A stretch of 64,000 nucleotides of DNA from Akkermansia muciniphila (GCA_945874145.1 CAMCFN010000002.1:1-64000), one strand, 5' to 3'. Positions 41,603-51,169 are shown, counted from the stretch's first letter. Program-made: numbers and translations. The notes: a model not told the origin generated them from the letters alone.

Positions 41603-44600
41603 ATGTCACCCGCCCGCACACTCTGGATCGTCGTCATGGCCGCCGAGCTTTTGGCGTTCCGAGCATCCGGTGCGGACCCGGCGCGCTTCCGCGAGCACGT
41701 TAAGCCGCTCCTCGACACCAAGTGCGTCTCCTGTCACGGGCCGGACAAGCAGAAGGGCGGCCTCCGCCTCGACTCCCGCGCCGCCGCACTCAAGGGCGGC
41801 GAGCACGGCCCGGCGCTTGTCCCCGGCGACCTCGCGAAGTCGCTTCTGCTGCAAGCCGTCCGCCACGCGAACAAAGACCTCGCGATGCCGCCGAAGGAAA
41901 AGCTCCCAACCAAGGACATCGCCGCGCTCGAAGCCTGGGTGAAGGCTGGTGCGCCCTGGCCCGAGCCCGTGGCCGTGCTCTTCGAGGATGAGGAAGAATT
42001 CCTCGGCGTCCTCACCAGCGGCAACGGCAAAGCCCGGCTCGTGACCGACGACGTGTTTCGCGGCAAGGCCGCACTGGGCATGACACCGCTCCAGCGCGAG
42101 GGCGCGAAGATTCCCGGCTGGAACTTCGAGGTTCGCGAGCAGCCCGCGCCGGGGCAGATGCGTTTCTTGCGGTTCGCGTGGAAGAAGCGCGGCGGTGGCA
42201 GCGTGATGTTCGAGCTGGCCCGCAGCGGCGCGTGGCCCGATGCAAAAGACCCCAAAGGCCGCTACGTAGCCGGCCCGAACACCACCGGATGGGCCGCCAT
42301 CTCCGTCAGTGACGCCGCACCGACGGCGTGGACCGTCGTGACGGTGGACCTCTGGAAGGATCTCGGAAACTGCACGCTCACCGGCCTTGCGCCGACCTGC
42401 GACAAGGGCGAGGAAGCCCTCTTCGACAGCGTCCTCCTCGGCCCGGACGTGGCGAGTCTTGATGCCTACACGCCTGGCCACGGCCAGCTCGCCCTGAAGA
42501 TCGCCGCGCCCGCGAAGCCCCTCGGCGACGCCTGGACCGACCCGGAAAATCCCATCCGCAAAATCTGGCGCGGCGAACGCTTGGACCTGTGGTCGCTGAA
42601 GCAACCAGTGCGGCCGGCGGTGCCGGCGGCAATCGGCAATCCCATCGACCGCTTCCTCCTCGCCAAGCTCACCGAGCAGAAACTCACCTTCTCCCCCGAG
42701 GCCGACCCGCGAACCCTCATCCGCCGCCTCTACTTCGACCTCCTCGGCCTGCCGCCGACACCCGAGGACATTGAAGCGTTCGTCCGCGAGTGTTCCTCAA
42801 TCGGCAATCGGCAATCGGCAATCGAAAATCTGACCGACAAGCTCCTCGCCAGCCCCCGCTACGGCGAGCGCTGGGCCCGCCACTGGCTTGACGTGGTCCG
42901 TTACGCCGACTCGAACGGCCACGAGCGCGACGAGTTCCGCCCGGAGATGTGGCGCTACCGCGATTACGTCGTGCGCTCGCTCAACACCGACAAACCCTAC
43001 GACCAATTCATCCGCGAGCAGCTTGCGGGCGACGAACTGCTCGCCGCCGCCCCGCGCACGCCCGCCGAGGCCGACGCGCTCATCGCCACGGGTTTTCTCC
43101 GGCTGGGCACCTACGACAGCACGGCGAGCATCTTCCAAGAGGACCGCAAGGCGCGGAACGATTTGATGGCCGACCTCGTGAACACGACCGGCAGCGCGTT
43201 CCTCGGCCTGACCTTCTCCTGCTGCAATTGCCACGACCACAAATACGACCCGCTCTCGCAGGCGGACCACTTCCGCTTCCGCGCGTTCTTCGCCGCCGTG
43301 AAGTCGCGCGATGACCAACCCATCGACCTCGCGCCCGAGCAGGACGCCATCCGGGCCCACAACGTTGGCGTGGATAAACAGGTGGCGGTAACGCAACTGG
43401 CCGTGGACGAGGTGCTCGCTCCTGGTCGGCAGAAGCTCCGCGCCGAGCGCATCGCCAAGCTCCCCGCTGACATTCAGGAACTGCTCAAGACCGAGGTAGT
43501 CAAGCGCGACGACGCCACGAAGAAGCAGCTCGAACCGCACTTGGAAAAGGTGAAGGTGAGCGACAAGGACGCCCTCGCCGCGCTCGACGACGTGGGCAAG
43601 AAACGTCACGCGGAGCTGACGGCAAAGATGGACGCGCTCAAGAAACAGAAGCGCACCTTCACCGTCGCGATGGCCGTGAGCGAAGGCAACGCCGAGCCGA
43701 CGAAGCTCTTCTACCAAGGCGACTTCACCGAGCCGCGCGACGAAGTTCAGCCCGGTTTCCTCTCCGTGCTGAACCCGAATCCCGCGCAGGTGAAAGCCCC
43801 GCGTCCCGACACCACGGGCCGCCGCCTCGCGCTGGCCGAGTGGATTGCGTCACCGCAAAACCCCTTCACCGCGCGTGTGCTGGTGAACCGCCTCTGGCAA
43901 CACCACTTCGGCACCGGCCTCTTCGCGAACCCGAACGACCTCGGCTACGCGGGGCCCAAGCCCACGCACCCCGAGCTGCTCGACTGGCTCGCCACGGAAT
44001 TCATCGCGCGCGGCTGGTCGGTGAAGGCGATGCACCGGCTGATGGTGACGAGCCAAGCCTATCGGCAGTGTTCAGTAATCAGTCTTCAGTCCTCAGTCAT
44101 CAGTGGGAAGCCCTCGCCCCCAGCGCGTGGCAGCCAGTCGAAGCCCACTGAAAACTGGACACGGAACACGGAACACTCTCTCGCCCACGCCGCCGACCCC
44201 GACAACCACCTCCTCTGGCGTCAAAACCCGCGTCGCCTCGACGCCGAGACCATGCGCGACACCTTGCTCGCCGTGTCCGGCAAGCTCCGGCCCCACGTCG
44301 GTGGCAAGCCGCTTTGGCCGCCGTTGCCGGAAGAAATCCTCAAGGCCCAGCCCGGCGTGCTCGAAGGGCTGGAAGGCAAGGACAACGGGCGTCGCCAAGG
44401 CTGGTATGCGGACAAGGAGGAGGACTGCGACGTGCGCTCGCTCTACCTAATCCAGAAGCGCTGCGTGCCGCTGCCGTTCCTGCAAGTCTTCGACCTGCCC
44501 GACACCTCGTTCTCCTGCGCCCGCCGCGACGTGACGACCGTCGCCCCGCAGGCGCTGAACCTGTTGAACAGCGACTTCTCGCAGCGTGCCGCGAAGGCCC

Positions 44601-44800
44601 TTGCCGCCCGTGTCGCCAACGAGGCGGCCGACGACAGTGGCAAGCAAATCGAACGCGCTGTCTGGCTCGCCCTCGGCCGCACACCGAGTGCCGCCGAGCG
44701 CCAGCAAGCCGCCGCATTCCTCGCGAAGCACGGCGTGAGCGGCCTGCCGGAGTTCTGCCGCGCGCTGCTGAACGTGAACGAGTTTGTGTATGTGGATTGA
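41603..44800 (+). CDS. PSD1 protein: PSCyt1, DUF1549 and DUF1553 domains, with repeat-encoded insertions
   Basis: 1065 residues. Signal peptide (1-23); planctomycete-type cytochrome PSCyt1 with haem-c motif CVSCH at 41-45; a jelly-roll-like segment (~110-290); DUF1549 (about 345-570, with a second CxxCH in FSCCNCHDHKYDPL); DUF1553 (~735-1060; NRLWQHHFGTGL, MVTSQAYRQ, NPRRLDAETMRD). Two segments are foreign to the family: residues ~399-410 (IGNRQSAIENL) and ~822-860 (CSVISLQSSVISGKP onward), both encoded by tandem heptanucleotide repeats and both in frame. Pairs with the DUF1501 gene starting three bases after its stop. Exact reaction unknown. Confidence 0.92.
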   Translation: MSPARTLWIVVMAAELLAFRASGADPARFREHVKPLLDTKCVSCHGPDKQKGGLRLDSRAAALKGGEHGPALVPGDLAKSLLLQAVRHANKDLAMPPKEKLPTKDIAALEAWVKAGAPWPEPVAVLFEDEEEFLGVLTSGNGKARLVTDDVFRGKAALGMTPLQREGAKIPGWNFEVREQPAPGQMRFLRFAWKKRGGGSVMFELARSGAWPDAKDPKGRYVAGPNTTGWAAISVSDAAPTAWTVVTVDLWKDLGNCTLTGLAPTCDKGEEALFDSVLLGPDVASLDAYTPGHGQLALKIAAPAKPLGDAWTDPENPIRKIWRGERLDLWSLKQPVRPAVPAAIGNPIDRFLLAKLTEQKLTFSPEADPRTLIRRLYFDLLGLPPTPEDIEAFVRECSSIGNRQSAIENLTDKLLASPRYGERWARHWLDVVRYADSNGHERDEFRPEMWRYRDYVVRSLNTDKPYDQFIREQLAGDELLAAAPRTPAEADALIATGFLRLGTYDSTASIFQEDRKARNDLMADLVNTTGSAFLGLTFSCCNCHDHKYDPLSQADHFRFRAFFAAVKSRDDQPIDLAPEQDAIRAHNVGVDKQVAVTQLAVDEVLAPGRQKLRAERIAKLPADIQELLKTEVVKRDDATKKQLEPHLEKVKVSDKDALAALDDVGKKRHAELTAKMDALKKQKRTFTVAMAVSEGNAEPTKLFYQGDFTEPRDEVQPGFLSVLNPNPAQVKAPRPDTTGRRLALAEWIASPQNPFTARVLVNRLWQHHFGTGLFANPNDLGYAGPKPTHPELLDWLATEFIARGWSVKAMHRLMVTSQAYRQCSVISLQSSVISGKPSPPARGSQSKPTENWTRNTEHSLAHAADPDNHLLWRQNPRRLDAETMRDTLLAVSGKLRPHVGGKPLWPPLPEEILKAQPGVLEGLEGKDNGRRQGWYADKEEDCDVRSLYLIQKRCVPLPFLQVFDLPDTSFSCARRDVTTVAPQALNLLNSDFSQRAAKALAARVANEAADDSGKQIERAVWLALGRTPSAAERQQAAAFLAKHGVSGLPEFCRALLNVNEFVYVD
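42798..42832 (+). repeat. tandem heptanucleotide repeat (CAATCGG type) inside PSD1 gene
   Basis: CAATCGG three times, then CAATCGA and AAATCTG: five 7-base units, 35 bases, in frame inside the PSD1 gene. Encodes the IGNRQSAIENL segment. Confidence 0.85.
44066..44107 (+). repeat. tandem heptanucleotide repeat (CAGTNNN) inside PSD1 gene
   Basis: Six consecutive 7-base units, each CAGT plus three variable bases: GTT, AAT, CTT, CCT, CAT and GGG after the shared core (first unit CAGTGTT). In frame in the DUF1553 part. Confidence 0.88.
44147..44181 (+). repeat. second heptanucleotide array in the same PSD1 insertion
   Basis: ACTGAAA, ACTGGAC, ACGGAAC, ACGGAAC, ACTCTCT: five 7-base units, 35 bases, 39 bases after the CAGTNNN array and in the same inserted protein segment. 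Confidence 0.75.
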
Positions 44801-44803
44801 GCC

Positions 44804-46273
44804 ATGAACCCCTTTCCCAACCCCAAGCCGAGTCTGTCTTCCCGCCGGGACTTCATGCTCCGCTGCGGCGGCGGCGCGGGCGCACTCGCGTTGTCCGCGT
44901 TGCTGTCGGATTCCGCCCGCGGCCAGAACTTCACCCAGAACCGGCGCATCGACCTGATGCACCCGCTCACGCCGCGCCAGCCGCACTTCGCAGCGAAGGC
45001 CAAGCGCATCCTGTGGCTCTTCCAATACGGCGCGCCGCCGAGCATGGACTTGTTCGACTACAAGCCCGAGCTGCACAAGCTCCACGGCAAGCCCGTGCCG
45101 GACAGCATCAAAAGCATCAAGGACAAGGTCGGTGGCGTCTTCAACTCGTCGAAGAACGAGCTGACTGCTGGCCCGTGGAAGTGGGCGCAGCACGGTCGCT
45201 GCGGCGCGTGGGTGAGCGACCTGATGCCGCACACCGCGAAGCATGTGGACGACCTTTGCTTCATCAAGTCGCTGCACTGCGAGTCCTCGAACCACGCGCC
45301 CGCGACTTACCAGATGAACACCGGCGTCATCCTCGGCGACCGGCCCAGCGTCGGCTCGTGGCTGACCTACGGCCTCGGCTCGGAGAACCAGAACCTGCCG
45401 GGCTTCGTGGTGCTCTTTCAGGTTGGCGGGTTCGGCGGCACGGCGAACTGGTCCAACGCGTTTCTGCCAGCGGCGTTTCAAGCGACCAAGTTCCGGCACG
45501 AGGGTGAACCGGTCTTCAACCTGAAACCGCCCGCCGAGCTGGCCGGCACGCAGCGCGACACGCTGGATTTGATTCAGGCGTTCAACAAAACGCATCGCGA
45601 CGCGCGGCCCGGATTGCTCGACCTCGACGGGCGCATTGCGAGCTACGAGTTGGCGTATCGGATGCAGTCGGAGGCGCTGGATGTCGGCGACTTGACCGGC
45701 GAAACGGCGGCGACGCTGGAGCTCTACGGCGTGAACGATCCGAAGCGCATCAAGGCGCAATATGGCCGCCAGTGCCTGCTCGCGCGGCGGCTGCTGGAGC
45801 GCGGCGTGCGCGTGGTGCAGGTCTATCAGGGTGTGGACAAATACGGCTGGGACGGCCACGACGACAACAAGGTTTACGCCGAGCGCAACGCGCACCAGAC
45901 CGATCAAGCCACCGCCGCATTGCTCACGGACCTCAAGCAGCGCGGGCTGCTCGACGACACGCTCGTCGTGTGGGCGGGTGAGTTCGGGCGCACGCCCATG
46001 CTGCAAGGCGGCGCGGGCCGCAACCACAACCCCTACGGCTTCACCGGCTGGCTCGCGGGCGGCGGCGTGAAGGGCGGGCAAAGCATCGGCGCGACGGACG
46101 CCATCGGCTTGCGCGCGGAGCAAGACCCGAAGTCCGTGAAAGATTTTCACGCGACGATTCTGCACGCGCTGGGTTTGGCGAACGACGACCTGTTCTTCGA
46201 GCACAACGGCCGCCCCGAGCGCCTCACGGGGGTCGCTGGCACGGCGAAGGTGATCCGTGAGGCGTTTGCCTGA
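44804..46273 (+). CDS. DUF1501 (sulfatase-like fold) protein, Tat-exported
   Basis: 489 residues. Tat signal with SSRRDFMLRCGGGAGALALS. The mature protein has FQYGAPPSMDLFDYKP, DDLCFIKSLHCESSNHAP, and the C-terminal VVWAGEFGRTPMLQGGAGRNHNPYGFT, metal-binding-type motifs of the alkaline-phosphatase superfamily to which DUF1501 belongs. It follows the PSD1 gene by three bases; the pair is a very common verrucomicrobial/planctomycete module. A second such pair runs the opposite way at 49252-54579. Confidence 0.93.
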   Translation: MNPFPNPKPSLSSRRDFMLRCGGGAGALALSALLSDSARGQNFTQNRRIDLMHPLTPRQPHFAAKAKRILWLFQYGAPPSMDLFDYKPELHKLHGKPVPDSIKSIKDKVGGVFNSSKNELTAGPWKWAQHGRCGAWVSDLMPHTAKHVDDLCFIKSLHCESSNHAPATYQMNTGVILGDRPSVGSWLTYGLGSENQNLPGFVVLFQVGGFGGTANWSNAFLPAAFQATKFRHEGEPVFNLKPPAELAGTQRDTLDLIQAFNKTHRDARPGLLDLDGRIASYELAYRMQSEALDVGDLTGETAATLELYGVNDPKRIKAQYGRQCLLARRLLERGVRVVQVYQGVDKYGWDGHDDNKVYAERNAHQTDQATAALLTDLKQRGLLDDTLVVWAGEFGRTPMLQGGAGRNHNPYGFTGWLAGGGVKGGQSIGATDAIGLRAEQDPKSVKDFHATILHALGLANDDLFFEHNGRPERLTGVAGTAKVIREAFA

Positions 46274-46346
46274 GCGAGCCTTGGACGCGACAAGCCGGGC
46301 AAAAAGAATTGTCTGGCCGCTGCCATCCAGTAGTGTCCGCGCCTCT

Positions 46347-47681
46347 ATGCGGCAGGTCAATCTGGGCATCATTGGTGGCGGCACCGTCGGCGGCGGCGTG
46401 TTTCAGGCCATCCAGCGGAACGGCGCGTTGATGGCGTCGCGCCTCGGCGTGTCCCTGACGGTCGCGCGCGTCGCCGTGCGCGACTTGAAGAAAGCCCGCG
46501 CGGTCAAAATCCCCGCCGGCCTGCTGACCACCGACTGGCACAGCGTCGTCGCGGACCCCGCAGTGAACCTGGTCGTCGAGCTGATGGGCGGCACCACCAC
46601 CGCGCGCCAAGTCGTGCTCGCGGCGCTCAAGCTCGGCAAACCCGTCGTCACCGCGAACAAGGCGCTGCTGTCTGCGCACGGTGAGGAGTTGTTTGAGGCG
46701 GCGCAGCATTATGGGACAAATCTCTACTACGAGGCGAGTGTCGCGGGTGGCATTCCCATCATCAAGGTGTTGCGCGAGGGACTGATCGGCAATCGCATCA
46801 CGCGGCTCTTCGGCATCGTCAACGGCACCTGCAACTACATCCTCACCCGCATGAAGGACGAGGGTGCGGACTTCGCCGCCATGCTGGCGGAAGCTCAACG
46901 CCTCGGCTATGCGGAAACGCCGCCAGACCTCGACATTGATGGTCACGACGCCGCGCACAAGACCGGCATTCTCGCCAGCCTCGCCCACGGCTTCTGGGTG
47001 AACCCGAATCAGATTTACACCGAGGGCATCCGCAGCATCACGCGGCAGGACATCGAGTTCGCCAGCAAACTGGGCTACACCATCCGGCTGCTCGGCTGTG
47101 TGAAGACGGCGAATGGCGAAGGCATGAAATCCGCCTCCCGCAGTCGCCAGTCCGCAATCCAAGTTTCCGTCTATCCCGCCCTGGTCCCCAACTCGCACGT
47201 CCTCGCCAACGTCAACGGCGTCTTCAACGCCGTTTATGTGCGTGGTGACGTGGTGGGTGACACGCTTTACTACGGACGCGGTGCCGGCCAGGACGCGACG
47301 GCCAGTGCGGTTTTGAGTGACTTGGCCGACGCCGCGCTCGACCTGAAATGCGGCACCAAGAACCGCATCCCGCCCTTCATCCCGCATGAACGCGACGGCG
47401 CGGTGCTGCCGATGGACGACGTGGTGTCGCGCTACTACGTGCGGCTGACGGTCGAGGATCGGCCCGGCGTGTTCGCCAAAATCGCCGGCATCCTGGCGAA
47501 GGCGAAGATTGGCATTTCCTCCATCATCCAGCCCGAGGGCCATGATGGCGTGACGGTGCCGGTCATCCTCATGATTCACGACGCGCCCAACGCCGCGATG
47601 CGCAAAGCCCTCGCTGCCGTCGCGAAACTGCCGGTCGTCAAGTCCGCGCCCGTGATGATTCGGGTGGAAAGTTTCGAGTAA
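46347..47681 (+). CDS. hom: homoserine dehydrogenase
   Basis: 444 residues from ATG 46347. Reduces aspartate semialdehyde to homoserine for threonine/methionine synthesis. NAD-binding GIIGGGTVGGGV at the N-terminus; catalytic region VAGGIPIIKVLREGL and FGIVNGTCNYILTRM; YAETPPDLDIDGHDAAHK; a C-terminal ACT domain (~residues 360-440; RLTVEDRPGVFAKIAGIL) for feedback control. About residues 262-272 (SASRSRQSAIQV) look inserted compared with the family and contain heptamer-like DNA. Only one base separates its stop from the threonine synthase ATG. Confidence 0.97.
   Translation: MRQVNLGIIGGGTVGGGVFQAIQRNGALMASRLGVSLTVARVAVRDLKKARAVKIPAGLLTTDWHSVVADPAVNLVVELMGGTTTARQVVLAALKLGKPVVTANKALLSAHGEELFEAAQHYGTNLYYEASVAGGIPIIKVLREGLIGNRITRLFGIVNGTCNYILTRMKDEGADFAAMLAEAQRLGYAETPPDLDIDGHDAAHKTGILASLAHGFWVNPNQIYTEGIRSITRQDIEFASKLGYTIRLLGCVKTANGEGMKSASRSRQSAIQVSVYPALVPNSHVLANVNGVFNAVYVRGDVVGDTLYYGRGAGQDATASAVLSDLADAALDLKCGTKNRIPPFIPHERDGAVLPMDDVVSRYYVRLTVEDRPGVFAKIAGILAKAKIGISSIIQPEGHDGVTVPVILMIHDAPNAAMRKALAAVAKLPVVKSAPVMIRVESFE
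47141..47161 (+). repeat. short heptanucleotide repeat inside hom
   Basis: CAGTCGC, CAGTCCG, CAATCCA: three 7-base units in frame, encoding SRQSAIQ. The peptide RQSAI also appears in the repeat-encoded insertion of the PSD1 gene at 42798-42832. Confidence 0.55.
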
Positions 47682-47682
47682 G

Positions 47683-49038
47683 ATGAGCCCGCTCCTTTTT
47701 CGCTCCACCAACGGCCAGTCTCCCGCCGTCAACCTCCGCGACGCCTTCCTCGCCGGTCAGGCCCCCGACCGCGGCCTGTATCTGCCCGAGCGCTTCCCCC
47801 ACATCACGCCGGCGGAAATCGCCGAGTTTGCCGAGCTGCCGTATCGGCAGGTCGCCTTCCGCGTGCTGCGGAAGTTCACCGAGGGAGTCATCCCGGACGA
47901 CGCACTCGCTGCGATGTGCAACACGGCCTACGACTTCGGCGTTCCGCTTGAAGTCATCCAGCGCGGGGTGTATCTCATGCGGCTCGATCAAGGTCCGACC
48001 GCATCGTTCAAGGACTTCGCCGCTCAGATGATGGCGCAGATGTTCGGGCGCTTCCTGAACGAAGTCGGAGGGCAAGTCACCATCCTCACCGCCACCAGCG
48101 GTGACACCGGGGCGGCCGTGGCGCATGCGTTTCACGAAGTGCCCGGCGTCCGTGTCATCGTGCTTTTCCCTATCGCCGAAGTGAGCGAGAGCCAGCGCAA
48201 GCTCATGACCACGCTGCGCGAGAACATCCGCACTGTGGCTGTGGACGGGAAGTTCGATGACTGCCAGGCGATGGTGAAGCGTGCCTTCGCCGACCCCGCG
48301 CTGGAACACATCCACCTTTCCTCCGCCAACTCGATCAACATCGGCCGGCTCCTCCCGCAGAGCGTGTATTACTTCTACGCCGCTTCGCGCCTCGCTTGGC
48401 CCGGCCAGCCGATGGTCTTCAGCATCCCGAGCGGCAATTTCGGCGACATGATGGGCGCGGTTGTCGCGCGCGAGATGGGCCTGCCCGTGCGGAAAATCAT
48501 CGCCTCGGTCAACGACAACGACGCCTTCCCGCGCTATCTCCAGAGCGGCATTTACGAGAAGGTCTCCCCCTCGCGCAACTCCGTCTCCAACGCGATGAAC
48601 GTCGGCCACCCGAGCAACCTCGCGCGGCTCGTCGCGGTCTATGGCGGACACATGGACGAGACTGGGAAAGTCCACCGCCAGCCCGACCTCGCCGCGATGC
48701 GCCGCGACCTCTTCTCCACCTCCATCAACGACGAGCGCACCCGCACGTCGCTCCGCGAGTTCTGGAACAAGTATCAAATCCTCCTCGAACCCCACGGCGT
48801 CGTGGCGTGGCAGGGCTTCCTCGATTGGTGCGCCGTCGAGCCGCTGGGCAACACCCCCGCCGTCATTGTCGAGACCGCCAACCCGGCGAAGTTCCCCGAG
48901 GAAGTCGAGAAGGTCGTCGGCTGGGCACCCGACGTGCCCGCCGCCATGACCGCCGGCCTGCAACTGCCCGAGAATTACGATCGCATGGGTGCGGACTATG
49001 AATCGTTCCGCAGCTACCTCCTCAAGGCGCACGCCTAG
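47683..49038 (+). CDS. thrC: threonine synthase
   Basis: 451 residues. PLP enzyme converting O-phosphohomoserine to threonine. The PLP-binding Lys lies in GPTASFKDFA; the phosphate cup is TATSGDTGAAVAHAF; VFSIPSGNFGDMMGAVVA and NDNDAFPRYLQSG are also typical of the long fold-type II threonine synthase class (ThrC of E. coli/yeast type). Directly coupled to hom, so the two give an operon from aspartate semialdehyde to threonine, lacking a homoserine kinase gene in this window. Confidence 0.97.
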   Translation: MSPLLFRSTNGQSPAVNLRDAFLAGQAPDRGLYLPERFPHITPAEIAEFAELPYRQVAFRVLRKFTEGVIPDDALAAMCNTAYDFGVPLEVIQRGVYLMRLDQGPTASFKDFAAQMMAQMFGRFLNEVGGQVTILTATSGDTGAAVAHAFHEVPGVRVIVLFPIAEVSESQRKLMTTLRENIRTVAVDGKFDDCQAMVKRAFADPALEHIHLSSANSINIGRLLPQSVYYFYAASRLAWPGQPMVFSIPSGNFGDMMGAVVAREMGLPVRKIIASVNDNDAFPRYLQSGIYEKVSPSRNSVSNAMNVGHPSNLARLVAVYGGHMDETGKVHRQPDLAAMRRDLFSTSINDERTRTSLREFWNKYQILLEPHGVVAWQGFLDWCAVEPLGNTPAVIVETANPAKFPEEVEKVVGWAPDVPAAMTAGLQLPENYDRMGADYESFRSYLLKAHA

Positions 49039-49104
49039 ATTACGGTTGCACGCCAATTCTCGAAGCTAGCCGGTTGATTTCTCCCGAGCGCTACGTTGCC
49101 CGCC

Positions 49105-49238
49105 TTCTCCCTTTGCGGAGCGAGGGGGGCTGGCCGCAGGCCGGAGGAGGGGTGCAGCCACCAACGCCGCCGCACGTCATCCCCTCACCCTGGCCCTGTC
49201 CCCTCATCCGATGAAGGGAGAGGGAGAAGAAGCGCGGG
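49105..49238. repeat. CCCTCACCC/GGGAGAGGG interspersed repeat
   Basis: Between thrC and the convergent DUF1501 gene. CTTCTCCCTTT (49105-49115) and AAGGGAGAGGGAGAAG (49214-49229) are complementary, enclosing GGCTGGCCGCAGGCCGGAGG and CCCTCACCCTGGCCCTG. Can form a long structure; a possible bidirectional terminator for the convergent genes. Confidence 0.55.
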
Positions 49239-49251
49239 ACTCCGAACTGGC

Positions 49252-50724
49252 TCAGGCCAGCACGCCCTTGACGATCTCCGCCTCGCGCTCTAGGCCGCTC
49301 AGGCGCATGTCCACGCCGAGGTGTTTGAAGGTGAGCTTCAAATGGTCCACGCCCATCAGGTGGAGGAGCGTGGCGTTGAGGTCGTTCAGGTGGACGGGGT
49401 CTTTCACCACATTGTAGCTGAAGTCGTCGGTCTCGCCATAAACCGCGCCGCCCTTCACGCCGCCGCCAGCCATCCACATGCAGAAGTTCCTCGGGTGATG
49501 GTCGCGGCCATACTGGTCCTTCTTCAGCGTGCCCTGGGAATAGACCGTGCGCCCGAACTCGCCGCCGCAGACGACGAGCGTGTCCTTGAGCAAGCCGCGC
49601 TCCTTTAGGTCGGTGAGCAAGGCGTAGGTCGGCTGGTCCACGTCGGAGCACTGGGCCTTGATGTCCTTCGGCAAATTGCCGTGCTGGTCCCAGCCGCGAT
49701 GGAGAATCTGCACCACGCGCACGTCGCGCTCGGCAAGGCGGCGCGCGAGCAGCGCGCTGTGGGCGAAGGTGCCGGGCTTGGTCACGTCCGGGCCATAGCG
49801 CTCGATGATGTGCTTCGGCTCGCTCTTCAAGTCCACCAGCTCCGGCACGCTGGTCTGCATGCGGAACGCCATTTCATACTGCGCGATGCGGGTGACCGTC
49901 TCGGGGTCGCCGAAGCGCGCGTGGTTCATCGCGTTGAGCTTGCCGAGGCCGTCGAGCATCGCGCGGCGGTTGTCGGCGGCGACACCGGGCGGGTTCTGGA
50001 TGTAGAGCACCGGGTCCGCGCCGCTGCGGAGGGCGACGCCGTTGTGCCGCGTGGGGAGGAACGCGCTCTGCCACATGCGCGTAAAGAGCGCCTGCGCCGC
50101 CGCGCCGCTGGACCAGCTCGGCGTGAGCACAACGAAGCTGGGCAAATCATTGTTCTCGCTGCCCAGGCCGTAGCTCAACCACGAGCCGAGGCTCGCGCGG
50201 CCGGCGACCTCGCTGCCGGTCATCACGAACGTGCAGGCCGGGTCGTGGTTGATGGCCTCGGTGTGGATGCTGCGGATGACGGTCATGTCGTCGGCCATCT
50301 TCGCGGTGTGCGGCAGCAACTCGCTGAACCACGTCCCCGCCTTGCCGTGCTGGGCGAACTTGAACATCGAGGGCGCGACCGGCAGCCGCGCCTGGCCGCT
50401 GGTCATCGTGGTGATGCGCTGGCCCTTGCGGACGGACTCGGGCAAGTCCTTGTCGAAGTGCGCCTCGAGCTGCGGCTTGTAATCCAGCGTGTCAATCTGC
50501 GACGGCCCGCCGTTCAAGTGCAGGTAAATCAGCCGCTTCGCCTTCGGCGCGAAGTGCGGCAGGCCCGTCAGCGCCGCGTGGACGCGCGGGCCTTTTGACT
50601 TGGTCGGCGCGGCAGCGGCATCGCGCATCATCGCGGACAGTGCAAGCGAACCGGCGCTCAAGCCGGCGGCGCGGAAGAACTGGCGGCGGGTCTGGTGGAG
50701 GAGGAATTCGTTTAGCGGATTCAT
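49252..50724 (-). CDS. DUF1501 protein, second copy
   Basis: 490 residues from ATG 50724 (a TTG at 50745 is the other choice). Tat signal [20 protein letters not shown]. Conserved blocks: [39 protein letters not shown], and [16 protein letters not shown] with [21 protein letters not shown] at the C-terminus. Only moderately similar to the copy at 44804. The PSD1 gene that pairs with it lies upstream on the same strand, but unusually the two are separated by about 760 bases holding a small gene and a repeat array. Confidence 0.92.
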   Translation of the reverse strand: MNPLNEFLLHQTRRQFFRAAGLSAGSLALSAMMRDAAAAPTKSKGPRVHAALTGLPHFAPKAKRLIYLHLNGGPSQIDTLDYKPQLEAHFDKDLPESVRKGQRITTMTSGQARLPVAPSMFKFAQHGKAGTWFSELLPHTAKMADDMTVIRSIHTEAINHDPACTFVMTGSEVAGRASLGSWLSYGLGSENNDLPSFVVLTPSWSSGAAAQALFTRMWQSAFLPTRHNGVALRSGADPVLYIQNPPGVAADNRRAMLDGLGKLNAMNHARFGDPETVTRIAQYEMAFRMQTSVPELVDLKSEPKHIIERYGPDVTKPGTFAHSALLARRLAERDVRVVQILHRGWDQHGNLPKDIKAQCSDVDQPTYALLTDLKERGLLKDTLVVCGGEFGRTVYSQGTLKKDQYGRDHHPRNFCMWMAGGGVKGGAVYGETDDFSYNVVKDPVHLNDLNATLLHLMGVDHLKLTFKHLGVDMRLSGLEREAEIVKGVLA

Positions 50725-50788
50725 GGGGATGTGATTATTGGTCAAGCAAGGATGTGACTCGCCAAAGTGAAACTCTCAAAAGTGGTGC

Positions 50789-51169
50789 TCATGTCTCAAA
50801 GACAATTTTCCCCGCCTCGAAACGCGGCGGGTGCGAACCGGAAACTTCCAGCGCATCCCACGTAGCCAAGCAAGCGGCCGCAGCGACGGCGTCCTCGCTT
50901 GTATCAACGAGCGTGCCGAGGATTTTGGTCACTCGCAAACTAATGCCGCTCGTCGGCATTGGAACAGCATGTGTCAGCGCATACCTGACTCCACGTTTGG
51001 CGGCGGCTACCCACTCGGGGTAATACTTAATGTCTTCCTGAGGCTCAAATGCCGTAGCCGAAATTGAAATCTCCTGACCGCTTGGCGCAGACGATGGTTC
51101 GATTCCAACCTCAGCAAAGAAAAGCTTACCACCGGTCGAGCGGAGCAATTTGTGGCAGGCTGCTTTCAC
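50789..51169 (-). CDS. small protein, possibly EF-G domain IV-like
   Basis: 126 residues, GTG start at 51169. No family is certain. The middle reads GVRYALTHAVPMPTSGISLR and then VDTSEDAVAAAACLATWDAL, resembling domain IV of EF-G (G-I-x-x-A-x...D-V-K-V...V-D-S-S-E-x-A-F-x-x-A). If right, it is a free-standing domain IV-like fold, not a translocase. It sits inside the second PSD1/DUF1501 unit on the same strand, immediately before a palindrome array. Composition is less GC-rich than its neighbours, hinting at separate origin. Coding status itself is likely but not proven. Confidence 0.55.
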   Translation of the reverse strand: MKAACHKLLRSTGGKLFFAEVGIEPSSAPSGQEISISATAFEPQEDIKYYPEWVAAAKRGVRYALTHAVPMPTSGISLRVTKILGTLVDTSEDAVAAAACLATWDALEVSGSHPPRFEAGKIVFET

